Assembly (NCBI GenBank): GCA_026388415.1
Contig: JAPLJV010000048.1
Span: 1-41,115 of the forward strand
Origin: Deltaproteobacteria bacterium
GTDB lineage: Bacteria; Desulfobacterota; Syntrophia; Syntrophales; JACQWR01
Reading direction: 5' to 3'
DNA length: 41,115 nt
The position numbers were made by a program, and so were the translations under genes. Every line of letters begins with the position of its first letter. Within the stretch, counting starts at the first letter, position 1. This document shows positions 18,501-26,573 of the stretch, one piece after another. The notes beneath the pieces were generated by a model. The model had not been told where the DNA came from. It did not search any database and saw only the letters and a list, made by a program, of their open reading frames with translations.

Positions 18501-19921
18501 GACGTATCTCGCGGCATATGTGGCGTGACGTCTGGAAAGGTTTTTACGGCTCCGACGTGCCGATCGGTCACATCACCAACGGCGTCCATATGAAGTCCTA
18601 CGTTGCCCCGCGGATGAGAGAACTGCTGGATGTCTATCTGGGCGCGGATTGGTGGAGACACATCGCCGATAAGGAAATGTGGCAGCGCATTCAAGAGATT
18701 CCGGATGCAGTTTTATGGCGCACCCGCTATGAACTGAAACAGAAAAACTTTGATTTTCTGATCGACAATATTTCCCGGCAATGGTCAAGATACGGCCTTT
18801 CCAAAACATGGCGGGAAGATCTCCTGGGCAAGGTCAATCCCGCCGCCATGATCATTGGCTTTGCCAGAAGGTTCGCCCCCTATAAACGTGCTGATTTGAT
18901 TCTGTCGGATATGGATCGTCTGGCCAATATTTTGAACAATAAGGACCGCCCCGTCCATATCATCATGGCCGGCAAGGCCCATCCCAGCGACGAGATGGGA
19001 AAGAGCCTGATAAAGAAGGTCGTTGACGTCTGCAAGGAGGAGCGGTTCCGAGGCAAGATCTTCTTTATCGAAAACTATGATATTCGCGTCGCCCGACATC
19101 TGGTGCAGGGCGTTGATGTCTGGCTGAACACGCCGCGGCGGCCCTTTGAGGCGAGCGGCACCAGCGGCCAAAAAGTGGTGATCAACGGCGTGCTGAATCT
19201 CAGCGTTTCCGATGGCTGGTGGTGCGAAGGCTATGACGGCACCAATGGGTGGAATATAGGGCCAGTGGTGAGGGAACGCCCGGACAACCGGCAAAATGCC
19301 GATGAGGAAGACAGTCAATCCCTCTATTCGCTCCTGGAAAACACGATCGTCCCGCTCTTCTATGACCGCTCCTCCTCAGGCTTGCCCGAAAAGTGGGTAG
19401 CCATGATTAAGAGATCAATGCAGACCCTGACCCCGGAATACACTACGGCGCGGATGCTGACCGATTATTACGAGCAGATGTACGTGCCGACCATGAGAAG
19501 AGAACAGGTCGTGACGGCGGATTCCTTCAAGCTGGCCCGTGAACTTGCCGCGTGGAAGCTCAAGACCCCCATGCGCTTTTCATCCTTGAAAGTTCTCGAT
19601 TTCACGATTGACGGGGTACAGGGCGACACAATTGATGTTGGTCAGCCGCTGTTTGTGAAAGCCAGAATAGACCCGGGCAAGATGGATGAACAGGAAATCA
19701 TTGTGGAACTTATGATTGGCCGGGCCGAGGGCGGTGATTTTATTGAAAGCCCCGCCAGCGTGCCTCTGGAAATAGCCCAGCGGGGCCCGGACGGCATCCT
19801 GACCTTTACCGGGCAATACGAAGTCAGCCAGAACGGTATGTATTCTTACGGGATACGCGTGGCGCCGTATCACAAAAACCTGGCCTCCAAATACGAGCTC
19901 GGGCTAATGCTATGGGGATGA
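15578..19921 (+). CDS. Fused glycogen synthase (GT3-like) and alpha-glucan phosphorylase (GT35)
   Basis: This single 1447-residue frame carries two opposed activities. Residues about 29-590 are a GT3-type glycogen synthase. FEVSWEVCNKIGGIYTVITS is the nucleotide-sugar site, HFHEWMCGAG is near 177, and the catalytic E-x7-E is E460/E468 in YEPWGYTPLESAAY. Residues about 593-700 are a DUF3417 domain (LAYNIWLAWNP). Residues about 700-1330 are a GT35 phosphorylase with YFSTEYGLHETVPIYSGGLG, HINEGHSAFL and the PLP lysine K1199 in EASGTSGQKVV. Residues about 1335-1447 look like a beta domain. The start has AAGGAG about nine bases upstream. Residues 9-28 come from a heptanucleotide repeat. All catalytic motifs look intact, so both halves are probably active. 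It follows the GH57 gene by 15 bases. Confidence 0.93.
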   Translation: MTEERIRAASTQSSAPSPQHSVLSTQPSYLFEVSWEVCNKIGGIYTVITSKARQAGNAYGENYYFLGPDLKNNLEFEETEEDCWTKMRAATAIRDIPCRFGRWRIPGNPKVILVGFGKKYDKEQLLFRLWERYGVDSIAGGWDYVEPVMFSYACGEVIEIIYNLYVKPEGATAVAHFHEWMCGAGLLAIKQMAPEVGTVFTTHATILGRTLASSGMDIYTNMENISPLREANAHNITAKNSMEASAAREADCFTTVSNITAAESKNFLGRAPDVITPNGLDMEHVPDLVENRAPALKARERLLSAAGHFLRKEFPDDTKIMSISGRYEFHNKGIDLFLNALGRLEKSMKDNETVLAYLFVLGGHKDLIPALQCEQPSIYCDSTRYETGAPLPIATHRLDYEASDPILQTCSHLGLKNGQQNKVFVIFIPAYLNGHDGLLNMTYYEALSGSDLGVFPSYYEPWGYTPLESAAYAVPTITTDQAGFGIWAEQKVGDSSGVILLRRKGKDDNTIEDKLYGILHNFLGWTEGEQLERRKMARQAAEQANWQDFFLAYQQAYEGALTVAAARYTKLMTSAEREEKVRVFAGTVSTQPHFRSFLAVANLPENIARLRELAYNIWLAWNPPALNLFATLDPKLWEETGKNPIRILETTSPKRLLEASKSGSYIALYDQVMEHFDQYMDEIRDAAGRPVTLEMKSSAPVAYFSTEYGLHETVPIYSGGLGTLSGDHMKTASDLNIPLVGVGLLYKNGFFRQVIDSNGVQLAEYPENDFSTMAVQLVQDDRGNAAQISLELPGRILFANIWEIKVGRTSLYLLNTDVPANTPQDRRITDRLYSGDQRTRIEQEILLGMGGVRLLKKLGIKPSVYHINEGHSAFLILERVAILMGEEGLGFEEACEVVHGSTIFTTHTPVEAGNERFPKELIEHYFASFVKKCNISWSQLWALGCKESGDDKNFFLTILALKMSFMTNAVSRLHGRISRHMWRDVWKGFYGSDVPIGHITNGVHMKSYVAPRMRELLDVYLGADWWRHIADKEMWQRIQEIPDAVLWRTRYELKQKNFDFLIDNISRQWSRYGLSKTWREDLLGKVNPAAMIIGFARRFAPYKRADLILSDMDRLANILNNKDRPVHIIMAGKAHPSDEMGKSLIKKVVDVCKEERFRGKIFFIENYDIRVARHLVQGVDVWLNTPRRPFEASGTSGQKVVINGVLNLSVSDGWWCEGYDGTNGWNIGPVVRERPDNRQNADEEDSQSLYSLLENTIVPLFYDRSSSGLPEKWVAMIKRSMQTLTPEYTTARMLTDYYEQMYVPTMRREQVVTADSFKLARELAAWKLKTPMRFSSLKVLDFTIDGVQGDTIDVGQPLFVKARIDPGKMDEQEIIVELMIGRAEGGDFIESPASVPLEIAQRGPDGILTFTGQYEVSQNGMYSYGIRVAPYHKNLASKYELGLMLWG
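15604..15659 (+). repeat. Tandem heptanucleotide repeat inside the synthase-phosphorylase gene
   Basis: Eight near-perfect 7-base units alternate between CAGCACT and CAGTCCT forms (a 14-base period). They are translated as a Ser/Gln/Pro-rich stretch (SAPSPQHSVLSTQPS) between the start codon and the first conserved residue of the synthase. Similar CAGCACTCAGTCCT tracts are common intergenic repeats in some bacterial genomes. Here one lies in frame in a coding region. Confidence 0.85.
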
Positions 19922-19937
19922 AGTGATCGGGCTCAGA

Positions 19938-20879
19938 TCAATGTGGACCGAAGGGATCATCCTGGTTAAAATCGGGTGACAGATGACGATCGCTGACCTC
20001 TTGGGCGAAGATATTCTCAAAGCCTAGATCCAGGGCGAAGTTTACCACCGCCTCGTATTCCCGGCGGGTTATCCTGCGCCCCAGGATGGCGTGCCGGACC
20101 AAAGCGGGAATCGGTGTGTATTGCGACATGATGCTGAGGGATACCCGCAGGGAGATATTTTCCTTGATCAGTCGGAGCGCCGCAAGGCTGTTCTCCTGCC
20201 TGCCCGGCAGGATCAGGTGCCGGATCAGCAGACCCCGGCGGGCGATGTTGTCCTCCGTCTCCAGTTCATCCCCCACCTGGCGCACCATTTCCTTGATTGA
20301 AGCCAATGCCTGGGCAACGTAATCCTTCACCCCGGAAAAAAGCAAGCCGTCGTCGTCACAACCGTACTTGAAATCCGGCAGATAGATATCCACCATCCCG
20401 GCCAGCATTTTAATTACCTCCGGCTCTTCGTATCCGCCGCAATTATATACGAAGGGCAGTTGCAGGCCCTGCTCACGCGCCATCGAGAGCGCTGCCATGA
20501 TCTGGGGCGTCTGAGGGGTGGGGGTGACGGGTTCAATATTGTGGCAGCCCCTGTCCGCAAGCGACAGCATGATCCGGGCCAGCGCGGCGCTGTCCAGCAA
20601 TTCTCCCTTTATGTCGTGACTGATCTGATGATTCTGGCAATAGATGCACTTCAGGTTGCAGGATGAGAAGAAGATCGTACCGGCGCCACAGTTCCCCGAA
20701 AGCGGCGGCTCTTCGCCATGATGGACAAGGGCGCAGTCCATGACAATCTGATCCCCCAGTCGGCAGAAGCCCTGCTCGCCCCTGGTCCGGTCCACCCGGC
20801 AGTGACGGGGGCAAAGTGTGCAACTACTGAACATCCCTTTGAGTTTTACAAGGGCCTCGTGATGGTCTGGCGTCGCCAT
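19938..20879 (-). CDS. Radical SAM protein, PflX-like (pyruvate formate-lyase activase family)
   Basis: The 313-residue protein has the radical SAM cluster motif C-x3-C-x2-C at C74, C78 and C81 (FSSCNLKCIYCQNHQ). A Cys-rich N-terminus (CTLCPRHC, with CRL near 39) may bind a second metal site. NIEPVTPTPQTPQIMAAL, FVYNCGGYEEPEVIKML and VDIYLPDFKYG are typical of the COG1313 / PflX group. The true substrate of this group is not established. No glycyl radical enzyme gene is present in the window. The ATG immediately follows the stop of the patatin gene, so the two are co-transcribed. It converges on the glycogen fusion gene with a 16-base gap. Confidence 0.88.
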   Translation of the reverse strand: MATPDHHEALVKLKGMFSSCTLCPRHCRVDRTRGEQGFCRLGDQIVMDCALVHHGEEPPLSGNCGAGTIFFSSCNLKCIYCQNHQISHDIKGELLDSAALARIMLSLADRGCHNIEPVTPTPQTPQIMAALSMAREQGLQLPFVYNCGGYEEPEVIKMLAGMVDIYLPDFKYGCDDDGLLFSGVKDYVAQALASIKEMVRQVGDELETEDNIARRGLLIRHLILPGRQENSLAALRLIKENISLRVSLSIMSQYTPIPALVRHAILGRRITRREYEAVVNFALDLGFENIFAQEVSDRHLSPDFNQDDPFGPH

Positions 20880-21950
20880 TCAGTCTAACTTCTCCACTAC
20901 ATCCCGGATTTTTCCGCTGACCACCAATTCCAGAAACTCCTCCCCCAGCGGTGCAGCCAGGGCTGTTACCTGTAGCCAGTTGGCCATCCTCTGCCCGGGA
21001 TCGTTGAGATAGGTAAGATAATCCACGCGATCAGGGATACGTGCGCCGGGCAGTTGCGCCACAAATTCCGCAGTGGGATGGACCATCAGGACGTTGTTCA
21101 ATATCCTGGCGGCCGGCTTGCGGCTCGTTAGTCTTTTGTCTAACCAGCCCGGAATGATCCGCTCCGAGTGGTGGAAAAAAAGGGTCACCCCTCCCGTCTG
21201 CCTCGCGTACCGGTGCGTCAGATGATAATCGAGCAAACCACCATCGCGATAAAGGCCCGCAGGCGCCCCGTAAATGTCCCGCACCCCGGCGACAACTAAG
21301 GGAATAGCGGCGGAGGCCAGCAGGGCATGGCGGAAGTTGATCTCGCTCAGGGCTGTAAACCGGCCCCGGAATCCCTTCTCAAAGCAGAAATCGGGCGGTT
21401 TGGCGCCCGTGTAAAACACCATCCGCTCCGCAAAACCAGCAAGATAGGAACGATCGAGGTAGTTCGCCACGAAGCATATCCCCAACCCCAGCCACTGGAC
21501 CAATGGTACGTCGGAGGCGAGCAGATGCTTCGTCCGCACCGTGATGACGGCCAGACGATACTGCTTGCAGCTCAAGGCGAAGGGCAGGGCGTCTGCGGGC
21601 AGATAGGCATTGATAACGTCGCCGAGGGCATTAAAAACCTGTCCCGGCGAATCCTTGCGGTGGTAAGGCATGGCGATATAGGCATCCATCAGACGGCGAT
21701 AGCTGGTTTCCGCTTCCGGCTGGAGCCAGGCGGCCAGACGCCAGGCGCCAGCCGAAGAACCGACAAGCAGCAGGGCTTGTTTGTTCCCCAGCAGTCCGCT
21801 TTTTAACAGGGCCAGATCAAAACCGCTCGCCACTAACCAGCGCGGACCTCCGGCCGGCGCAAAATAGGCGCTAACCATATCCGGATGAAAGCCGCCGTCT
21901 TTTATCAGTTCATAGGCTTCTTTGCCGGCCTTGATGCGCAGATTATTCAT
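20880..21950 (-). CDS. Patatin-like phospholipase / acylhydrolase
   Basis: This 356-residue patatin-fold protein has a serine nucleophile motif GSSAGAW (S66 in G-x-S-x-G) and a glycine-rich oxyanion region AYFAPAGGPRW upstream. The second catalytic residue is the Asp in the YRDGGLLDYH motif near residue 240. No signal peptide is present, so a cytoplasmic place is likely. Family members cleave acyl esters from lipids. The substrate here is unknown. It precedes the radical SAM gene without a gap; no functional link between the two is known to me. Confidence 0.85.
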   Translation of the reverse strand: MNNLRIKAGKEAYELIKDGGFHPDMVSAYFAPAGGPRWLVASGFDLALLKSGLLGNKQALLLVGSSAGAWRLAAWLQPEAETSYRRLMDAYIAMPYHRKDSPGQVFNALGDVINAYLPADALPFALSCKQYRLAVITVRTKHLLASDVPLVQWLGLGICFVANYLDRSYLAGFAERMVFYTGAKPPDFCFEKGFRGRFTALSEINFRHALLASAAIPLVVAGVRDIYGAPAGLYRDGGLLDYHLTHRYARQTGGVTLFFHHSERIIPGWLDKRLTSRKPAARILNNVLMVHPTAEFVAQLPGARIPDRVDYLTYLNDPGQRMANWLQVTALAAPLGEEFLELVVSGKIRDVVEKLD

Positions 21951-21970
21951 GCGGGGAGACCTTCCCGGTC

Positions 21971-21999
21971 ATTGCGAGGCGACTGCGCGCCGTGGCAAT
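21971..21999. repeat. REP-like imperfect palindrome
   Basis: ATTGC-GA-GGCG and CGCC-GTG-GCAAT form an imperfect stem between the divergent patatin and proA genes. The sequence starts GTCATTGCGAGG and ends TGGCAATCTC, like a widespread dispersed repeat of bacterial intergenic regions. Only one copy is seen here. Confidence 0.5.
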
Positions 22000-22031
22000 C
22001 TCTTTGATAATAAATGGTTCCCGAAATGGCC

Positions 22032-22060
22032 TTGACACAACCGGCCCCCTTTTGTAGACT
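22032..22060 (+). promoter_or_regulatory. Probable sigma-70 promoter of proA-nadD
   Basis: A perfect -35 box TTGACA, a 17-base spacer and TAGACT (four of six consensus bases) stand about 80 bases before the proA start. This is the best promoter match in the window. Confidence 0.55.
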
Positions 22061-22138
22061 AACCGATATATGATAGCGGGGTTCATATACAGACATGATG
22101 ATATTTGTCAATGCTCCCGGTTAAAGAAAGGATGCCAA

Positions 22139-23395
22139 ATGGATATTAAGCTGCAGGTAAGAGGAATTGCCCAAAACGCCCGATTGGCATCCTTGGCCCT
22201 GGCGCGCTGCCCTACTGATCAAAAGAATCGGGCGCTGACGGAAATGGCCGCGGAGCTGATCCGACAGGGGGACTATCTGCAGCAGGAAAACGGGAAAGAT
22301 ATGGCCTATGCCAGACAGGCAGGCCTTGCGGCGGCCATGTTAGACAGGCTGATGCTCAAGGGAAGCACGATCAGCGACATGGCCGGTGGTCTGGAAGAGG
22401 TCGCGGCGCTGCCGGACCCCGTGGGCAAGGTAACTTCCATGTGGCGTCGTCCGAACGGGCTGCTCGTGGGGAGGATGCGGATCCCGCTGGGGGTAATCGG
22501 CATCATCTACGAATCCCGTCCGAATGTTACGGCCGACGCCGCCGCCCTGTGTCTGAAGTCGGGCAATGCCGTCATCCTGAGAGGTGGTTCCGAGGCGATC
22601 CATTCCAATCTGGCGATTGCCGGCATTTTGCGGGGCGTGCTGAAAAAGCTGGCCCTGCCCGAGGAGGCCATTCAGCTCATCCCCATCACGGACCGGGAAG
22701 CCGTCTATGAGATGTTGCAGTTAGAGGAATACATTGATGTCATCATCCCCCGGGGCGGGGAAGAACTGATCCGGGCCGTCGTGGCCCAGTCTAAGATCCC
22801 GGTCATCAAACATTACAAGGGAGTCTGCCATGTCTTTGTGGACGCCGACGCCGACCTCGCCATGGCCGAAAATATCTGCCTGAATGCCAAGACCCAGCGT
22901 CCCGGCGTCTGCAATGCCCTGGAGACGCTTTTGGTCCATCAGGACATAGCGGCGCAATTTCTGCCGGGTATGGCGATCAAACTGCAGCAGGCCGGCGTTA
23001 CGCTGCGCGGCTGCGAGCAGGCCCGAAAGCTTACGCCCGGCATGGAAGCGGCGACAGAAGACGACTGGTATCGTGAGTACCTCGACCTCATCCTGGCCGT
23101 CCGCGTTGTGCCCGACCTCGATGCGGCCATGGCCCATATTGACAAATACGGCTCCCTCCACACCGAGGCCATCGTCACTAAGGATTATCACAATGCCCAA
23201 CGCTTCCTGAACGAGGTGAACTCCTCCACGGTGCTCGTGAACGCCTCGACCCGCTTCAGCGACGGATTTGAACTGGGCTTGGGGGCCGAGATCGGGATCA
23301 GCACGACGAAACTGCATGCCTTCGGCCCCATGGGGTTGGAGGAACTGACTACCACCAAATTCATCATCTACGGCGACGGGCAGGTACGGGTATGA
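22139..23395 (+). CDS. proA: Gamma-glutamyl phosphate reductase (glutamate-5-semialdehyde dehydrogenase)
   Basis: ProA reduces gamma-glutamyl phosphate to glutamate semialdehyde with NADPH, the second step of proline synthesis. The 418-residue protein shows the family blocks [20 protein letters not shown] and [14 protein letters not shown], and IPRGGEELI. The catalytic cysteine is in [35 protein letters not shown] lies near the C-terminus. I start at 22139 because AAAGGA precedes it at the right distance and [15 protein letters not shown] matches family N-termini; an in-frame ATG at 22070 adds non-conserved residues. The nadD start overlaps its stop. No proB is in the window. Confidence 0.96.
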   Translation: MDIKLQVRGIAQNARLASLALARCPTDQKNRALTEMAAELIRQGDYLQQENGKDMAYARQAGLAAAMLDRLMLKGSTISDMAGGLEEVAALPDPVGKVTSMWRRPNGLLVGRMRIPLGVIGIIYESRPNVTADAAALCLKSGNAVILRGGSEAIHSNLAIAGILRGVLKKLALPEEAIQLIPITDREAVYEMLQLEEYIDVIIPRGGEELIRAVVAQSKIPVIKHYKGVCHVFVDADADLAMAENICLNAKTQRPGVCNALETLLVHQDIAAQFLPGMAIKLQQAGVTLRGCEQARKLTPGMEAATEDDWYREYLDLILAVRVVPDLDAAMAHIDKYGSLHTEAIVTKDYHNAQRFLNEVNSSTVLVNASTRFSDGFELGLGAEIGISTTKLHAFGPMGLEELTTTKFIIYGDGQVRV

Positions 23396-24036
23396 AGCTG
23401 GGCATTCTGGGCGGCACCTTCGATCCCATCCATTTGGGCCATTTGCGATGCGCCGAGGAGGTCAGGGAATTATTCGCCCTGGACCGGATATTGTTTATCC
23501 CAAGCTCCCAACCGCCTCACAAGGATTATCCGGCAGTGACCCCTTTTGCCCAGCGGGCGGAGATGGTCCAGTTGGCCATTGCCGGGCAACCGGTTTTTTC
23601 CTGTTCCGATCTGGAAAATAAACGGGCCGGGCTGTCCTACTCCGTCATAACGGTAGAAGAGCTGCTCGCCTCCCAACCCCAGGCGACGCTTTATTTTATC
23701 CTGGGTCAGGATGCCTTCCAGACCATCCAGACCTGGAAGGACTGGGAACGGCTGCTCACTTTGTGCCACGTGGTTGTCATGACCAGGGCTGGCTGGAAAA
23801 ATGAAGGCCTGACGGAGATCCTGCCCCCTGACCACGCCGGCCGGTTCCGCTATAACGCCGCCCTGGACGGATATCAAGGCCCCACCGGCAAGGCCATCTT
23901 TTTTCGCCAGGTCTCTTTTCTGGAGGTATCTTCTTCGGATATCAGAAGCCGGATCAAGGCCGGGAAATCCGTCCGATATCTCGTGCCGGAAGCAGTGCTT
24001 GCCTACCTTGCCGAGGCCGGTTGCTACCGGCAATAA
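23392..24036 (+). CDS. nadD: Nicotinate-nucleotide adenylyltransferase
   Basis: NadD joins nicotinate mononucleotide and ATP to deamido-NAD. The 214 residues begin [20 protein letters not shown], which holds the nucleotidyl-transferase GGTFDPxHxGH motif. IPSSQPPHK and the C-terminal [13 protein letters not shown] (ISSTxIR type) complete the ATP site. Its ATG overlaps the proA stop (ATGA), a proA-nadD linkage common in deltaproteobacteria. nadE, the final step of NAD synthesis, lies 3.7 kb downstream in another unit. Confidence 0.96.
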   Translation: MKLGILGGTFDPIHLGHLRCAEEVRELFALDRILFIPSSQPPHKDYPAVTPFAQRAEMVQLAIAGQPVFSCSDLENKRAGLSYSVITVEELLASQPQATLYFILGQDAFQTIQTWKDWERLLTLCHVVVMTRAGWKNEGLTEILPPDHAGRFRYNAALDGYQGPTGKAIFFRQVSFLEVSSSDIRSRIKAGKSVRYLVPEAVLAYLAEAGCYRQ

Positions 24037-24049
24037 TCCTGGGAGTTTA

Positions 24050-24946
24050 TTACTGCTGCCCCCTGCTGTTCACATAGATGCCGACGCATACTAATGACAT
24101 GCCAATCACCAAGCCCACCGTGACCGGTTCAGCCAGAAAGATCGCCCCGGAAGCAACGCCGAAAATTGGCGTCAGGAAGGAAAAAACCGCGAGCTGGGAA
24201 ACGGGATAGGTATGAATCAGTTTGAACCACACCAGATAGGAAGCGAAGGCGACAATAACCGACTGATAGCCGAGCGCGGCCAGGACAGGTCCGTTGATGC
24301 CGTGGATCCAGGTCGGTTCCAGGACATAGGCGCAGAGAAGGAGGATAGGAATGGAAAAGACGAGCTGGTAGAGGAAGGTATGAATCGGCTGGACCTTGCC
24401 GGCCAGATATTTTTTGATGTAAATTGTCGTCGCACCCCACAGCACTGCGGCTATTATCTGCAGCGCATCCCCAAAAAGCATGGATGGGGTCCAAGTAGCC
24501 GGTTTACCCCAGAGCAGGACGCAGGCCGCCCCGGCGAAGGCGAGGACCAATCCTGTTATATTGAGGGCATTCAAGCGCTCCCGCAGAAATAGCCAGGCGC
24601 CGATGGCCACCACGAACGGCGAAAGATTAAGCAGGATACTGGCGCGGGCGGCATGGGTATAGCGCAGGCCGAAATAGATGCAGGCAAACTCGATCCCAAA
24701 AAGGAGCCCTACCACGCATCCGTGCCAGAGACGGATGTCCCGGTGGAAAAGCGGCTCCTTGATGGCCAGGCAGTAGAGGATGCCCAGAAAAGAGGCAATC
24801 GCTGAACGGAGAAAGGACATGAAGACAGGCGAGATGCCACCGCTGGCGAACTTGATCGCCGAATAGTTGCAACCCCACAGAAATGTGAGCAGAACCATGA
24901 AGAGAATGCCGCTGAGATCTATGCGGTCCTTGGGCGTACTATGCAT
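24050..24946 (-). CDS. DMT-superfamily (EamA) membrane transporter
   Basis: This 298-residue protein has ten predicted membrane segments in two EamA repeats of about 140 residues. It starts with LFMVLLTFLWGCNYSAIKFA, a typical first helix of the family. The second repeat begins near LFGDALQIIAAVLWGATTIY. These proteins export or import metabolites such as amino acids; the substrate cannot be told. It follows fbp by 22 bases on the same strand and is probably co-transcribed. It converges on nadD. Confidence 0.88.
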   Translation of the reverse strand: MHSTPKDRIDLSGILFMVLLTFLWGCNYSAIKFASGGISPVFMSFLRSAIASFLGILYCLAIKEPLFHRDIRLWHGCVVGLLFGIEFACIYFGLRYTHAARASILLNLSPFVVAIGAWLFLRERLNALNITGLVLAFAGAACVLLWGKPATWTPSMLFGDALQIIAAVLWGATTIYIKKYLAGKVQPIHTFLYQLVFSIPILLLCAYVLEPTWIHGINGPVLAALGYQSVIVAFASYLVWFKLIHTYPVSQLAVFSFLTPIFGVASGAIFLAEPVTVGLVIGMSLVCVGIYVNSRGQQ

Positions 24947-24968
24947 GCTGGACTTCCCTCCCCCGTAA

Positions 24969-25910
24969 TTAGTTACCCGTTAGAAATCCTCGCGCCTGTT
25001 CCACCTCTACACGGCTGCCGATGTAGATCGGCGAGCGCTGGTCCAGATCCGTTACCGTCAATGACAGGATATCCTCCCGGCCATTCGTGGCCATACCGCC
25101 CGCCTGTTCGATGATGAAGGCCATGGGCTGAAGTTCGAAAAGGAGCCGCAATTTCCCCTGCGGTTCATTTTTTAAGGCGGGGTAAGTGAAAATACCCCCT
25201 CTTTTGATCAGCAACTGATTGATGTCCGGTACAAATCCACCGCTATAGCGGAGCTTGTAGCCGGCTGCCTCCAGCGCTTCCAGAAATTTACAATGCTCCG
25301 GAGTGCAGTCCCTTCTCAATCCGCCCGGGCTGTAAATGGAGCCTCGATCATTTAAGGTTATGTTCTCCTGAGAAAGGACATACTCGCCTTCCCTGTTCAG
25401 CACAAATTCATGGGCCCCCTTGGCCGTCGCATACACCATCGTGATCAGCGGGCCGTAGGTAATGTAGAGCGCCGCCACCATGGATTTTCGGCCCTGGCCT
25501 AAAACCGCCTCCTGGTGGATGCCGATAATGGTGCCGATGGACAGATTGGCATCCACGAGCGAAGAACCGTCCAGGGGATCGGCGGTAATGAAATATTTTT
25601 CATTCCCCTGGCCGATGGTGACAACGGTTTCCTGCTCTTCGGAGGCGTATTCCCGGACAGACCCGGAAAACTGGAGTTGATTTTTTAGAATTTCATCGGC
25701 GCCGCGGTCCAGGGCTAATTGGTCCTCTCCGTAAATGTTTTGAAACCCCGCCAGCTTGCGGTTGGATTCGTGAATCTTGGCGGATATATATTTCCCCGTC
25801 ACGGCAATCTGCCAGATCAGGCGGCGCAATTCCATCTCTACGCCGTCCATCCACATGTGGCGTCGTAAGTCCACGGCAAATTTGGTGTAATCAGATATGC
25901 CTTCCCCCAT
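24969..25910 (-). CDS. fbp: Fructose-1,6-bisphosphatase, class I
   Basis: This gluconeogenic phosphatase removes the 1-phosphate from fructose 1,6-bisphosphate, feeding hexose towards the glycogen genes in the same region. The 313-residue protein has the metal and substrate motif ADPLDGSSLVDANLSIGTI. EYASEEQE carries the metal-binding acids, and SGGFVPDINQLL and the C-terminal FIIEQAGGMATNG are family blocks. AAAGGA lies seven bases before the ATG. A REP-like palindrome stands 19 bases upstream, inside the probable leader. Confidence 0.96.
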   Translation of the reverse strand: MGEGISDYTKFAVDLRRHMWMDGVEMELRRLIWQIAVTGKYISAKIHESNRKLAGFQNIYGEDQLALDRGADEILKNQLQFSGSVREYASEEQETVVTIGQGNEKYFITADPLDGSSLVDANLSIGTIIGIHQEAVLGQGRKSMVAALYITYGPLITMVYATAKGAHEFVLNREGEYVLSQENITLNDRGSIYSPGGLRRDCTPEHCKFLEALEAAGYKLRYSGGFVPDINQLLIKRGGIFTYPALKNEPQGKLRLLFELQPMAFIIEQAGGMATNGREDILSLTVTDLDQRSPIYIGSRVEVEQARGFLTGN

Positions 25911-25928
25911 AGCTATTCCTTTCCTATC

Positions 25929-25963
25929 TTTGTAGGGGCGGGTTTGAAATCCGCCCCTACAAA
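25929..25963. repeat. REP-like perfect palindrome upstream of fbp
   Basis: TTTGTAGGGGCGG and CCGCCCCTACAAA form a perfect 13-base stem around a 9-base loop. Elements with a TAGGGGCGGG(x)CCCGCCCCTA core are widespread dispersed repeats. It lies between the small membrane-protein gene and fbp, in the likely fbp leader. Confidence 0.8.
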
Positions 25964-26016
25964 TTTATGGGCTATCCCGATGCAATTGCAATTAATTGAT
26001 TCATGATTCTCTACAC

Positions 26017-26379
26017 TTAATGATCTGCCCGCTCCTCTGCATTGGCAAGGCTTCTTTTCCCTATCCGATAGGCGTCAACCACGGAAAAAATCCAGCAGGC
26101 GACAAGAAACAGCAGAATGGTCGTATTATCAGTGAAAATATTGCCGGAGGTTGTCTCGGCAAGACGGGAGATTGCGTTGGCATCAATCACCGTCCCAGCG
26201 CCCTGCATTACTTTTAAACTATCTAGGGCAACAACGGTCGCTCTGACAATGACTATAGTCAATCCCAGCAGTATGAGCAGTAGCAGCAGTAGACCACGCC
26301 CGTATCGCTTGAGATAAAACTGCCCTGATCCGGGAAAAACAAGCGCCGATAACAAGGCAGCTTTAATGGCTTTATTCAT
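26017..26379 (-). CDS. Small two-helix membrane protein, function unknown
   Basis: The 120-residue protein begins MNKAIKAALLSALVFPGSGQ, followed by FYLKRYGRGLLLLLLILLGL. The PGSGQFYLKRYGRG segment before the first helix recalls TM2-type small membrane proteins. A second helix (TTILLFLVACWIFSVVDAYR) sits near residues 88-107. The region between, about 45 residues, is probably outside the membrane. I start at ATG 26379; a TTG four codons earlier is possible. It appears to be a single gene, 106 bases upstream of fbp with a palindrome between. Confidence 0.65.
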   Translation of the reverse strand: MNKAIKAALLSALVFPGSGQFYLKRYGRGLLLLLLILLGLTIVIVRATVVALDSLKVMQGAGTVIDANAISRLAETTSGNIFTDNTTILLFLVACWIFSVVDAYRIGKRSLANAEERADH

Positions 26380-26409
26380 TTTAGCCCCCAACGCCTAACA
26401 TCTCTGATA

Positions 26410-26439
26410 CATCTATCACCGCTCGGGCAAAGATGTCAA
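26410..26439 (-). promoter_or_regulatory. Possible promoter of the small membrane-protein gene
   Basis: TTGACA (26439-26434), an 18-base spacer and TAGATG (26415-26410) on the minus strand lie about 30 bases before the ATG. The -35 box is perfect and the -10 box is poor. The rest of 26440-26573 holds only the queD ribosome-binding site. Confidence 0.35.
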
Positions 26440-26573
26440 TCGCTACCTTGCGGAAATTCGGGGAATATAACCTATATCAAGATAATAAAGTGTTACGTCC
26501 CTTTATTTCAATAATTAAGTATACTGTCCCCGGAACTCGTGATATAAGACACACTCTAACTCAGGAGAAAATA

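Noticed and set aside
26433-26573. 47-residue N-terminal extension of QueD
   Set aside because: QueD family members start at MYEITITRSF, which has its own ribosome-binding site; the extension reads through intergenic sequence.
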